Counted from the first letter of the stretch, positions 15,374 through 26,777 are shown. The stretch: DNA of 64,000 nucleotides from Monosiga brevicollis MX1 (GCF_000002865.3 NW_001865043.1:1385317-1449316), one strand, 5' to 3'. Translations and numbers: made by a program. The notes: generated by a model not told the origin, from the letters alone.

Positions 15374-16533
15374 ATGGAGGACATGGATATTTTGGATGCG
15401 TTGAGGCAGTTGCAGCATGAACACGCTCAGTTGACGCATCAAAAGTCGGCGCTGGAGGATGTGTGCGATGACCTTGAGCAGCAGCAGACAGACAGTCACG
15501 AGCAAATTGACCAGTTGCGTACCAGCGTACAACACTTGCAGGCCCTGGTTCGATTTCTCAACACCCGCCTCCAGCATGCTGATGAGGACATTGATGCTCT
15601 GCTGGGGAACGATTCCGAGGCACAGCGAGTTGTGCAGGCCCGCCGCCGGGATCTCGAGGGTACGTGTGCTTGGCGTGTCCCGCAAGTCAGATCGGCTCGT
15701 GCATGCAAATTGATCCAACCCTTGTCGGTCTAGATGTCGACCTGCGACAGGCGCGCGAAGAGGCATTGCACGCCGTGAGTTACCACGATCACATGGACAC
15801 ATTGCAGAAGGAATTGGATGTATTGCGGCGTCAACTGGCTGATACCCACATCCAAGCCGACCAGCACCGTCGCGAGGTTCAGGCGCTGCGTCGGGAACTT
15901 GCTCGATCAACGCCGGTGTCCAATGCCACCGATGCTGACTTGGATGCTCAGGAGGCTCAGAACGATCAGGCCGCTCATGCACTCAGCCTCGAACTTGAGC
16001 TTGCTGAGGTCCGAGAACGCGAAGCCCTCATTCGACAGGAGCTTGACGAGCTTCACGCGTATCTTGAGCAAGTCACCAATCAAGAACAGCAACACCTCAA
16101 TCGCCAACTACGCGAAGCCCGCGAGCTGAATCGCATTCTTGAAGATCAACTCGATGAGGCGCGAGCCCGCTTATCTGAAGCGCGAGCCACTGCACATGAA
16201 CCTTGCGACCAAGAGGGGGGCTTGGACCTGGCTGCTGAACTCGCCAACGCTGACGATAGCGAGGCCAACCGCCTTAGTCAAGTTGAAGAGCGCCGCGTCC
16301 TTTCGGAACTCGCCGAGCTTCGCGTCGCAAAGGCCATCCTCACCGAGGAACTGGCCGAGGTCAAGGTGAACTTTGGTGAAGCCCAACTCCGCCAGCAACG
16401 CTTTATCATCCACTGCCACCGACGAGAAGCCTTGCTGCTGCGTGCTGCCCAGCCCGATTGCAATCGCAAAACTCGGCAGCAGGTCGTGCAATGGATCGAG
16501 GCAACTCCCCTCGAAGCCAACGTGATGCAGTGA
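15374..16533 (+). CDS. Coiled-coil protein, function unknown
   Basis: Two exons, 15374-15660 and 15734-16533, joined at a phase-1 intron (donor GTACGTG, acceptor CTAG). The product of about 360 residues is almost all Leu/Glu/Gln/Arg heptad-like sequence, for example LRQLQHEHAQLTHQKSALED and RQLREARELNRILEDQLDEA. It has no signal peptide, membrane segment or catalytic domain. The start is the ATG at 15374 (MEDMDILDALRQLQ); an ATG nine bases downstream is also possible. Long coiled coils suggest a structural, centrosomal or ciliary scaffold or tether, but composition alone cannot fix the family. The gene is likely real because the frame is long, splice sites are clean and codon use matches neighbours. 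Confidence 0.8.
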
Positions 16534-17070
16534 TGCGTTCCTCGGCCACAGGCTGTCCCGAAAAAGGGGGCGCAGATGCGTGAATGAGGGCCTAAAGGAC
16601 AAGTCGGCAGACGCCTGTTACTGGGTCCACGGAGCGTTTGTTGCGCCCCCCGATCGGGCTTTTGTAAAAACAGGCCGCAACCTTGTGACTCGGCGCTCAA
16701 GTTTTTTGCAAGAGAAACCTGGCTTCTCTCTTAGTTTTGTGTGTCTGGATGCTGCAATGAAGTTTTTGCTTTGAGCCCACATTGCGCACTTTTAAAAATT
16801 CGTGATCATTTAATCCCATTACTCATTGTCTCGAGTGCTGAATGAAATGCCAAACTTGTGCCGCTGGCTGCACCCTGGGAAAATCTGGGCCAAGACATGC
16901 TGTGGGAAAAGAGTTTGGTGTCTCAACTGACAGTTTGGGCAAGTTTTAGCAAAAGGACGTCAAGCAGGAAAGGGGTGGTGAGGTTGGCCGTCAGACTCAT
17001 TGCACGGCAATAATTAGGTCAAAGTTTCTATCAACAGCTCCATTGAAATCTTGTGGGCGACGCGCTCAGC
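16534..17070. other. Convergent 3' spacer
   Basis: Tail-to-tail gap between the coiled-coil gene and the DZIP1-like gene. It is AT-richer near 16790-16850. No gene or repeat is supported. Confidence 0.45.
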
Positions 17071-20000
17071 TTAGTCCCATGAATCGTCGAGAGGCTGGGC
17101 AAGGGCCGAGTTTGGAGCAGGGTCACCGAGCTCGACCACGCTGCTCCCATCCGAAGAAAGGTTGAAATCGGTGGATTGAATAGAACTCTGTGGCTTGAGC
17201 GATGCACGTGCCTGCTGCACGTCCAAGGCCGTTGCAGCCCCAGGCAGAATGGCTCGTCCACCCTGTCATCCGATTGCAAGCCACCCACCGCAGGCACACG
17301 AATAACAAAGGATGAGTCTGCCTCGACCATTCTGCAAGAGCCTGTCATCTGAGTCGGGCGAATCGCCTTACCACGGGGGGTTTCGTGGTGCGCCCCGGCG
17401 TTTTGCTGGCGGAAGCAGCAGGTGCGGCAGCAACTGTTGTGGCCTGGATCCGGCTAGCAGCAGGCGTACTACCAGTGTTGGCTGTCCAAGCGGAAAAGTT
17501 GTAGGTTAGCATGCCGCGCCACAGGCGCAAGTGATTCTCACGACCACAAGGCGTGCATGGCATGGGCATGGTAAGTCGTACGTACCGGGGACCAGGACAT
17601 GATCCACAGGGGGGTCGCTTAGGGCAGATACGTCTGAGGAGTCCCATTCGTAGTCGTCACTTGGCAGGTCTGCCTTGGTATTGGGAACAACAAGGGTGGC
17701 GGGCATGGTGCTGGGAGGGCGGGTCACGGTTTGAGCGTCGTCGATATCTTGGTCATCGTCCTCGACTCCCCAAGAGCCCCCGCTGTTGGCGCGTGGCGTC
17801 GAGGCACTCTCAGGCTCGGGTTGTACGATGATCGGGGCTACCGTATCGCGTGGCTCAGAGTGCGAGGCAGGCACGGGGGAGAGCCGCAGCACGGCCGGTG
17901 CAGCCAGCGTGGTTGGAACAATCGTCGGTTCATACGTGGCCTACAATAATGAAAAACAAAACAAAACAACATGCTTGAGAGGCAAGCCGCGCTTGGGTGC
18001 GATGGCTGGAAATTTAAAAACATTCGGTGGCGACGGCAAAAAAAAAAAAAAAAAACAAAAAAAAAAAAAAAAAAACCTGTTTTGGGTTTCTCCCCCTCTT
18101 TCTTTCTTTCGTTAGTTTCTCTTCTTTCTTCCCGTCTGTTGCAGCGTAGCAAGCGAGACAAACCCGAACAAACTCGTCGAGATCACGCAGAATGTCATTT
18201 CGAATCTCGGCGCGATTGCCCATCGGCTCTGGCAAGCCCTCAAGACGATACTCAAAGTCAGACCGCTTCATGGCATTTTGGTCTGCAGAGGACGGGTCAG
18301 ATGGGATGTCACAGGTAAGCAGAGTAATTGCCTCAGTCACATGCCGTCGCTGAAACGACCCACAATTTCAATGCAGATACATGCACACAGACCTTTGGGA
18401 AGGGCCATGCGTTGCTCGATGTTGCCCACAACTGCGTGGCGCGCCTCAAAGACTTTCTCGCGGGACACCCAATCAACATCATCCAAGTAAGTGGTGGCTT
18501 GCCGTTCTTGCTCCTCTCGCTCACGTCGGCCCACATCAGTCGTGCTTGCGGTGCGCCGACGCAGACCCTTGAGGAAGGACGGCAGACGCATGCGAGGAAG
18601 ACTCATGGTCATGCGCGGTCGATCGCGGCTCGGGGTTGCATCGCGCTGACGGCTGCGTCCTTGCCGATCATCAGCACGACCGCGTTTTGGTGGGGATACG
18701 GAGCGAGTGCGTTGCACACCGGCTGATGCGCTTCGAGAGCGAGCCCGCCGGGGCTCGCGGTCTTTGCTCGGGGTCGACCCTCGTACATCCGCTGGGGGTG
18801 GTGGGCGACGCGGCTTTTCGCTCGGCGACTTGTTCCGATCACCACGAGCGGGTGTCGTGGGCTCTGCTACAACCGCGGGCAGGTTTGGTGAGGTGCGGGA
18901 GCGGTGCATGCCCCGGGAAGCGGCGATGGGTGCATCTGGCGACAGAAAGGATTGTGACTGCGCACGAGCCAAGCTGCGCTGCATGGTTGTCAACTGCCGC
19001 TGTTGCTCGCGCAGTTGCGTCTACCAGAGCCCATATAAACGGTGAGTCATGGGCAAACCAACAAGAACCAATATGAAGAACGGCGAGGCATGCAGTTTCC
19101 AACCCATCCCGAGAACCCACCTGCAACTCTTGTTCGCGCTGTCGATGGGAGGCATTGAGATTCGAAGCCAGTTGCTGTTGTTGTTGCAGAAGCGTTTGCG
19201 TCAGTTCAGAGCTGGATCCACGCTCATGCGCCTGGGGGGTGACGGGGCAGCGGGACAAGGGTGGGGTCAGCGGTTGGCGTGTGATAGCCCAAGTTTCCAT
19301 TGACGAAGGCCGGCGCTCGTGCAAGGAACACAATCACAGCACCTCGGTGGGTGCACGGGCTTGCTGAAGGACGGCCTGGGTTTGTGCTGCCTGTCGTTCC
19401 AGCTGCTGTTGAAACTGCGACTGTTGGTTCAACAGCTGCTGTTGTAGGGCGGCAACTTGTTGCTGCAATTGCTGGTCTGCTGCCTTGGCTGAGCGACCGG
19501 CCGTGTGTCGACGGTTGTCATCGCTGTCACTGCTCTCGTCGACTTGCTCGGTGGCCACGGTGCGGCGGTGGCGTGGTGAGGCTACCGAGGCCAACAAAGT
19601 GGCATCCTGCGGACGACACATTTTTAATACGTGATCTGTGGGTTAAGTTGCGCAGGCCATGGTGCTCGCCCGTCATGAGGGTCGTCGGGGCGTGCATCAA
19701 GCTAGATCTGGCGATACACACTTCAAGGTGTCGGGAAACGGGGCGGTTGGCTGTCTCGCGCAGGGCATCAATCTCTGACTGAAAGCGTTTCTGGAGATGA
19801 AGCATTTCGTCCTATATTTTTTGCCAAGGAGATGCGTCACGATTAAGACGTGCCGTGCATCAGAGACACAGAGGATCACGGGGAAGGGAGCGAGATGGGG
19901 TGACAACCTGATGTTGTCGCTGCAAGTTGCGAACGCGCTCGTCCGCAGCACGCTCTTGATCACGTGCAACTTGTCTACAATGGCCGTGAGGGAGGGAAAA

Positions 20001-21171
20001 AAGTTGAGCGGGGCAAGACGATGGGTTGCTGAACATGGGCCCGTGGTATACGCACTGCAGCTGTCGGCCATGTTCCTGCTGGACGTCTCGCAGTTGCCGC
20101 TCCAGCTCGGTGAGGCGGTCCTTGGTAGCCGTGTCGGTGGACGAGGGCTGGTGCAAGCTTTGCTGTGCGACGGTGGTATTGAGCAGCTGTTGTTGCAGTT
20201 GCCGGGCGGCCTCGTCGCGTTGGCGGGCCAAGGCCTCGTGAAGGGTCCGGACTTGTTCTTGCAGCTCTTGCAAGGCCTTGTTGGTGGCAGCGGCAGAGTG
20301 CGTCTCATTGTCGCGTCCTCGCGGGCGATTTTCATCCTCAGCGCTCGGGTCGATCAGGGGAAAGGGGCCGTACTCGGCGTGGCGGCGTTGCATGTGAGCA
20401 ACCAAGAAGGGGCGCGTAGCAAAAATCTTGCCGCAAAATTGGCACTGGCACACAGACAAGTCCTCAAGTGAGTCGACACGGGCGCGGGCTGAGACACACG
20501 GTTGGCGCGTACGTGCGGAGATTGGTGGCCTACCGTCGCATTGCCTTGCTGGGTTGCACCAACAGAGCTCTGCAAAGCCTTGAGCGTGCGCTTGACTGTC
20601 TTATGTTGCTTGTGTTCCTCCTGATACCGAGTGTGAGCGGCCGCAGCCTCCTACATGCACGTAAAAGCACGAGATAAAAACAACAGAAAAACAAATCAAG
20701 ATCAAAGACACGCCGTTTCTCAGCAGCGCGGTTATAATGGCTGAGCTGCGGGTGGGTGTGGGCGCAAGGCGAGGGCAAGGTCTTGAATTGACCTCGGTGA
20801 GGTGGGCGACTTCCTGTTCGCGAGCTTGAAGCTGGTGCAGCAAGTCCTCTTGCTTGTGAAGGATGTGCTCCAGCATGAGTTGGGCGAGGCGGAAGAGCTT
20901 GATAAAGTTCAAGTCGACGCCCTCGAGGTCCTCGGTGTAGATGTCGCAAAAGGTCACATTCTCCAGCAGCTCCTGGAGCGGGCCCATGTCACCATTGCTA
21001 CGCAGGGCGTCGACATCCACCAGGCCTGATTGCAATCGGTCAGAGGTACGGGTGCGTTGTGGATGAGGCGCAGGATAGTAGCGACTGCGGTAGACATGCA
21101 TGGAAGTGGCTGGACAAGAGCAAACGAGTCGGACACCTACCGATCTTGCGCCAGTTGACACGGCGTGCCAT
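17071..21171 (-). CDS. DZIP1: DZIP1-like (Iguana) zinc-finger coiled-coil protein
   Basis: DZIP1 proteins act at the basal body, promoting ciliogenesis and, in vertebrates, Hedgehog signalling. The start is the ATG at 21171 (complement), MARRVNWRKI. The next exons give the conserved DZIP N-terminal domain (LVDVDALRSNGDMGPLQELL, then ENVTFCDIYTEDLEGVDLNF and IKLFRLAQLMLEHILHKQ) and a single C2H2 finger, CQFCGKIFATRPFLVAHMQRRH, near 20380-20455. Long Gln/Glu coiled coils follow, then an Arg/Ser/Pro-rich segment (about 18480-18980). An acidic C-terminal piece reading DYEWDSSDVSALSDPP resembles the SDWDISSL-type motif near DZIP1 C-termini. The last exon ends ALAQPLDDSWD at the TAA at 17071-17073. 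At least ten introns, one with long A-runs. The N-terminal half is firm. Assigning the 3' exons to the same gene is inferred from compatible phases and the C-terminal motif. Confidence 0.82.
18039..18076. repeat. Poly(A) tracts in a DZIP1-like intron
   Basis: Two adjacent A-runs split by a single C on the plus strand. Read on the minus strand they form T-runs downstream of the donor. This is low-complexity intron sequence. Confidence 0.85.
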
Positions 21172-21833
21172 GTTGATGGCGACCTCAAAAATCCAGCCCC
21201 CACCTCTATGTTGAATTGATCCCGACAGCCAGACAGACCACTATATGAGGCTCTTCAGAGACCCAGGAGAGAGACGGAGGTGCAAAAAAAAAAAAAAAAA
21301 AAGAAACCAGCGAAGAAGAACAGAGAGAAGCAGGCAGGCAAGCGAGAGAGGAGAGGGGCGAAAAAGAGAGGGGAGCGGATAGCGGATAGCGGAGACAGGC
21401 GAGAGGCAAGAGGCAAGAGGCAAGAGGCAAGAGTCAAGAGGCAAGAGGCAAGAGGCAAGAGGCAAGAGGCAAGAGGCGAGAGGAGAGACGAGAGCCGAGA
21501 GCGGAGAGCGGAGAGCGGCGAGAGAGACGAGAGAGACGCACGTCCGTTAAAAAAAAAAAAAAAAAGTGTCTCGAAATTTTAAAATTAACGAACACAGTGA
21601 GCGTTTAATTATATTGTCAATACACCCCTCTTAAGTATTATGTGAGCCAACTTTGGCGCGTCATGCTGACAATGGGATGGGCGGGGGCCAAAGTTGGCTA
21701 GTGACGATCACGGACGATCGGGAACGATGTGCAGGCACTCGCGGACCGACTGGAGCGCATTTTTCTCTCCTTCTCCGTTGCGATCAGCTTATTCAGATCA
21801 CGGTGGCACGACTCGGCGATCAAACAATCCATC
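21172..21833. promoter_or_regulatory. Divergent spacer with 7-bp repeats
   Basis: Head-to-head gap between the DZIP1-like gene and the intronless gene at 21834. It holds A-runs at about 21285-21302 and 21549-21565, the heptamer minisatellite, and an AT-rich stretch at 21570-21640. No coding sequence is supported. Confidence 0.5.
21403..21479. repeat. GAGGCAA heptamer minisatellite, about 11 copies
   Basis: Tandem 7-base units of GAGGCAA, with one GAGTCAA variant and a terminal GAGGCGA. Short arrays of related heptamers flank it: GCGGATA just upstream (about 21375-21392) and GCGGAGA just downstream (about 21497-21516). The shared 7-bp period suggests one expanding and mutating array. Confidence 0.95.
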
Positions 21834-23159
21834 ATGTCGATGAAGGACGTTCAGACGGCGCTGGATGCCGTAGCTCGGCCGCGCGGGTATAGCTGCAAGA
21901 ATGTCTCGTGGGATGACGCGCAGCGTGGAACTGTGGGCGGGGGACTGTCCAGCATCGGCGGCAACATTACCGATACGCGCCTCTGGGCCAAGGACGGGCG
22001 CCGTCTATACACGCTGCGCTCCGACAACTGGAACGAAAAGCTGGGCGTTGTTTCGGCGGATCAGGTGGCGCTGCTCGTGGGCAACCACCACGACAGTGAC
22101 AGCGCCCGAGGCGCGGTCTTGGAGCCCGTGACCCTCCGCACCTTCTTGCGACGCGCCAGCGAGTTTGGTGGATATGCCGGTGTACCGGCAGGTACCGATC
22201 TCGGCGCAGCGCTTGTGGATGACAAGGTCTCAATTCGATTCCAGACCGTCTTTTTGCCAGTGCAGGACGATGCCAGCCAGCGGGGGGCCCTCGAGTTTTG
22301 CACCGAAGCCTACAACTACAACACACATGCCGACAGCGATCCCCGCAATCTCCTGCTGCTGTGCACCACCCAAGGCACGGCCGTACAACAGGACGGACGT
22401 GGAGCCAAGAAGCTCTTTCATCACGCCCATCACGATGGCCAGATCCACCGTTACTGGCTCGAGGCTGAGCGCTCAGAGCATGCCGTTGGCGGTGCACAGG
22501 AAGAAACGGAGGCCGAGCGCGCCGATGCCCTGGACCGCGGCAAGGCGACCGCCAGTGTGATTGGCGTCCCAGCCATGGGCACCCGCTTCAACGTGCTCAT
22601 GACCGTCCAGGTGCCGTTGGAGCAGGCGCGCATTCAACCACGCCGCGGGATGATCAGTTCTGCCGCGTGCCTCAAGAAGATGAAAAAGGGTGCGGTCGCC
22701 GAGACCTTGTGTTACTCTTCCATGACATCCTGTGCCAAGCCTCGTGCCCGCTGTGCTGGCCGAGGCCGGGGTGGTCGGGGTGGCCGTGGCGGTGCCTTCA
22801 TGCGGCCTGGTATCTCCAATGCCGCGCGCGTGTCCCGCGGCTCGCACGTTGATACCTGGGCTGGCCTCACGACTCAAGCGCCCAAGCGGCAGGCCGCGCC
22901 CTGCACGGTGACCGTAGTCATGTACTACACGGTGGCAGGCGGTGTGCCCTCCCCGGAAGATGTTCGGGCCGCCATTGATGATCTGGATGCCCTCTACGCC
23001 AGCTGCAACGCCTCGGGTCGCCTGGCCGAGGCCAAGTTTGACTTTATGAAGCACGAGCTTACCGTTCACGAGCAGAGCGACGTTAGCCACAAGGTGCATG
23101 CCGAGCCCTACAAACCCGCACCAGTCCGCGTGGCCAATCACAACATTTTCCCGAGTTGA
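21834..23159 (+). CDS. Intronless protein of unknown family with RGG box
   Basis: A single open frame of 441 residues from the ATG at 21834 (MSMKDVQTALDAVARPRGYS); the frame stays open 35 codons further upstream. I do not recognise a named domain. Conserved-looking blocks include NITDTRLWAKDGRRLYTLRS, then LEFCTEAYNYNTHADSDPRN, LLLLCTTQGTAVQQDGRGAK and LFHHAHHDGQIHRYWLEAER, followed by NVLMTVQVPLEQ. A basic glycine-rich segment (GRGRGGRGGRGGAFMRPG) near residue 315 is an RGG-type motif, which often binds RNA and is arginine-methylated. The C-terminus has a compact segment, TVTVVMYYTVAGGVPSPEDV. No signal peptide or membrane segment is seen. My impression is of a family shared with algae and other protists, but I cannot confirm that here. 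The absence of introns is unusual for this region. Confidence 0.8.
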   Translation: MSMKDVQTALDAVARPRGYSCKNVSWDDAQRGTVGGGLSSIGGNITDTRLWAKDGRRLYTLRSDNWNEKLGVVSADQVALLVGNHHDSDSARGAVLEPVTLRTFLRRASEFGGYAGVPAGTDLGAALVDDKVSIRFQTVFLPVQDDASQRGALEFCTEAYNYNTHADSDPRNLLLLCTTQGTAVQQDGRGAKKLFHHAHHDGQIHRYWLEAERSEHAVGGAQEETEAERADALDRGKATASVIGVPAMGTRFNVLMTVQVPLEQARIQPRRGMISSAACLKKMKKGAVAETLCYSSMTSCAKPRARCAGRGRGGRGGRGGAFMRPGISNAARVSRGSHVDTWAGLTTQAPKRQAAPCTVTVVMYYTVAGGVPSPEDVRAAIDDLDALYASCNASGRLAEAKFDFMKHELTVHEQSDVSHKVHAEPYKPAPVRVANHNIFPS

Positions 23160-23587
23160 GCTCTTGGTCTGTTGGCCGTGGGTGGCCCACCACGTCATCA
23201 AAACTACTCAATGGCTGTGTTGTTTCTGCTCTCTCGATTTTGTTGTTGTTGTGGTTATTCTCTCTGTGCGTGCGTGCTATGTGCGCGCGTGTTTGTTTTG
23301 GTCAGCCTCGCAGGCCGAGGCGCGACATCATTTGTAACGTCCAACAAAAAAATTCAACTAATCGACATGTGAATGTGAATGAAACCAGACTCTCACACCA
23401 TGCCCGCGAAGACTTCGACAAGGCGACAGGACAAGGGATTCTCACTGACCAGCACTGACATCAGCCCAAGGCCTAGCAAGAGCGGCCTCGGTGCGTCCAC
23501 CTCTTCACATCATCCATACCCCGTAGCAAAGTTTAAAACCTGTGTGTGTGTGTGTGTGTGTAGTGTGTGTATAGTGTGTATACATGA

Positions 23588-23621
<34 letters not shown>

Positions 23622-23871
23622 ATGTCAGACTTTTCAAATGCAGCCGTTACCACACACACACGACGACGACGACGACGACGACGGCGCTGCTTTGCAACGA
23701 TCGCACGAAACGTCGAGCACGGAACGGCTGGGACGATTGAGAGCTGGTAGCTGTCCGGCCGGGTGTTGTGGGTGGATGTGAAAGTGGCTGCGGCGGTTTT
23801 AACGTGACCATAACGTTAGCTCACCTGCGACAGGCTTGGTTGGAGGGGTCTTGGTGATCGTGGTGAACGGC
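23160..23871. repeat. Spacer with (TG)n and (GAC)n microsatellites
   Basis: Gap between the two intronless genes. TG runs lie at about 23541-23580 and 23589-23621, and a GAC trinucleotide run at about 23660-23683. Nothing else is seen; it is probably the promoter of the gene at 23872. Confidence 0.85.
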
Positions 23872-26031
23872 ATGCCGCCCAAACGCAGTGCAGCGGCTGT
23901 CCGACGGGATGCGCCCGCGGCGGCAACGGGGTCGACAGGCCTACCTGACGGCGGATCGGTAGCTCCAGTTCGGACGGCCAGCGCAGCAGCGAGTACGAGT
24001 GGTCAGCCAGCGCGCAAGCGTGTGCCTGCTGTGGTTGTGGACGACGCTTTTTTGGAGGAAGGCAAGGCGTGGGTGCGCGCCCAGCGAAAAAAACTCCAAC
24101 GAGCCGTCTCCCCGTTTGAGCTCCTCGACATCATTTCACTGCAGCTGCACCTGCGCCACGAGGCATGGCAAGCCGAGGCACAGGGGGAACGGGCCCCCAA
24201 GCACCTATGGTCTCGTGAGGTGGGCGCTATCCTGGGCCGTGGCACGGACACCTGCGGTGACGCCTGGAAAGCCTTTGTCACGGAGCGCCGACTACCCACC
24301 TCCGCCGTGAGCACGGGGCCTCGGGGCTTTAAAGCCCGGCGCCTACCACGTACCAAAAAGCTACGGGTGGCTCTGCGCAACTGGCTCTATGAAAAGGAAG
24401 CGTGCGGTGAGCGTGTGGTGGCTGCAACTGTCACCGGCTTTTTGTGTGCTCAAGGCTTTCTGCCAGCCTATTTGCAACATGTTGGTGGCAAGGAGCGGCT
24501 GGCCGTGCAACGCTGCGTGCAGCGCCTCGTCAACGACCTGGGCCTAAGTCGCAGTCGCCGCTCTGGCACCATTCGTTACCGTGAAAAGCCGCATGTGGCC
24601 CCCCAGCGAGACCACTACATGGGCTCCATGCTTACCGTGCGCCATCAGCGACGCATCGTCTACCTGGACGAAAGCTTTGTGCCTCATGATCAAGGTGCCG
24701 GTTCTCAGGCGAGCGAAGCGTCGGATCTGACAGCAGAGCCGCGCGCGAGTGCAGCCAAAAGTCGTCGCTACTGCTTGTTGGCGGCGATCCTGGGGCCCGA
24801 CCCCGCCATTCCAGAGCCAGACCGTCAACCCATCCACCAGCCGCAGCTGCTGCGGGGTGCGCTGCAGATCCTCGAGGGGGGCAAGAAGGCCGCCAAGGAC
24901 TATCGCGCCATATTTACTCCAGCGCTCTTTGCTGACTGGATGGACCGCCTTTTATCCGAACTGGCAAGCTTGGGCGTGCACAACGCTGTCATTGTGATGG
25001 ACTCGGCACGCTATCACAAGGCCCTGCCCCCCAGCACGCCGGTGCAAAGCATGAAAAAGGAGGAACTAGTCCATGCGTGCCAGGAGCGTGGCATTCATGC
25101 AAGTCTAGAAGAGACCAAAGGCGCCATCTGGGCGCGCCTGAGTGCCTGGATTCAGGAGCACGTGCACCCCATCGCCGTGACCAAAGCCGAAGCCGCTGGC
25201 CACCAGGTTCTTTTCCTGCCTGCGCACTACCCAGATTTGCAGCCCATGGAAGCGGTATGGTCCCATATCAAGGGCGCCGTTGGTCGTTCCTATCGACCTG
25301 ATCGCTCTTTTGCCGAGGTTAAAGACGCGCTGATTCAAGCTGTCAATCAGCTGGATGCTGCTACCATCAGCGCCATCCTCACCCAGACAAATCAAGAGCT
25401 AGACAAACTGCATGGTCTATTGCTCCGCGTGGACGCGGTTACGAGCGTCGAGTCCGACTCTGAGGACGACGCTTCGGATAGCGACGGCGATGGTGATAAC
25501 GAGGGCGATGGCGATGGTGATAACGAGGGTGAAGGCGGCGGTGTTGCTGATGGCAACCGTACAGGCACCGGCGACGACCAGGACGAGGACAGTGCCGCTG
25601 GCACCATGGCTACTGATGTAGGCGGTCAAGGCGGACGCGACGGTGCCAGCGGTACCGGGCAGACCACCCTGTATGGCCACGGCGATAGGACGGGCCACGT
25701 TGATGTGGGTGCTCATCAAGATGCACGCAAGACCAATCACGGCAACTCAAGTCAGGTTTCGAGTGATGGCCAGCAGATTGCTGCCGCTCATGGCCTGGGT
25801 GCTGCAACTTCTCTGAATGCCCCCGCGGCCATACAGCAAGGTATGGGCCGAATGCAAGGACCAAGCTCGGGCACCGTGGCTGCAAATGGCGCCCAGATGG
25901 TAGCGGGTTTGCCTGTCCCCACGCCCAGTGCGCAGCTGGTTGAGCTGACCTCATTGAATGGGAACCACCTTGGTCCTGCGACGCCCCAGCAGCACCATGG
26001 CACGGGCATACAGCTACCACCTCAAACCTAA
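23872..26031 (+). CDS. Tc1/mariner-type DDE transposase-like protein, possibly domesticated
   Basis: Single exon of 719 residues from ATG 23872 (MPPKRSAAAVRRDAP). The centre is a DDE-superfamily (Tc1/mariner/IS630) catalytic core: RIVYLDES with Asp266, AVIVMDSARYHKA with Asp377, and LPAHYPDLQPMEAVWSHIKG with Glu460, followed by a helix typical of the family. All three acidic residues are present, so cutting activity is not excluded. Between the second Asp and the Glu lies a basic helix-turn-helix-like insertion (residues about 394-430, MKKEELVHACQERGI) like the SAP-like insert of some protist and fungal relatives. The N-terminal half has helical segments where DNA-binding domains normally lie. 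From about residue 525 there is an Asp/Glu/Gly-rich stretch and a long Gly/His/Ala-rich tail, unusual for a transposase. I see no terminal inverted repeats or TA duplications nearby. An AATAAA lies at 26237. It is either an intact element copy or a host gene derived from one. Confidence 0.85.
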   Translation: MPPKRSAAAVRRDAPAAATGSTGLPDGGSVAPVRTASAAASTSGQPARKRVPAVVVDDAFLEEGKAWVRAQRKKLQRAVSPFELLDIISLQLHLRHEAWQAEAQGERAPKHLWSREVGAILGRGTDTCGDAWKAFVTERRLPTSAVSTGPRGFKARRLPRTKKLRVALRNWLYEKEACGERVVAATVTGFLCAQGFLPAYLQHVGGKERLAVQRCVQRLVNDLGLSRSRRSGTIRYREKPHVAPQRDHYMGSMLTVRHQRRIVYLDESFVPHDQGAGSQASEASDLTAEPRASAAKSRRYCLLAAILGPDPAIPEPDRQPIHQPQLLRGALQILEGGKKAAKDYRAIFTPALFADWMDRLLSELASLGVHNAVIVMDSARYHKALPPSTPVQSMKKEELVHACQERGIHASLEETKGAIWARLSAWIQEHVHPIAVTKAEAAGHQVLFLPAHYPDLQPMEAVWSHIKGAVGRSYRPDRSFAEVKDALIQAVNQLDAATISAILTQTNQELDKLHGLLLRVDAVTSVESDSEDDASDSDGDGDNEGDGDGDNEGEGGGVADGNRTGTGDDQDEDSAAGTMATDVGGQGGRDGASGTGQTTLYGHGDRTGHVDVGAHQDARKTNHGNSSQVSSDGQQIAAAHGLGAATSLNAPAAIQQGMGRMQGPSSGTVAANGAQMVAGLPVPTPSAQLVELTSLNGNHLGPATPQQHHGTGIQLPPQT

Positions 26032-26777
<746 letters not shown>

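Noticed and set aside
22473-23201. 242-codon minus-strand open frame opposite the RGG protein
   Set aside because: The plus-strand frame is far longer, uninterrupted and better ordered; this is its antisense shadow in GC-rich codons.
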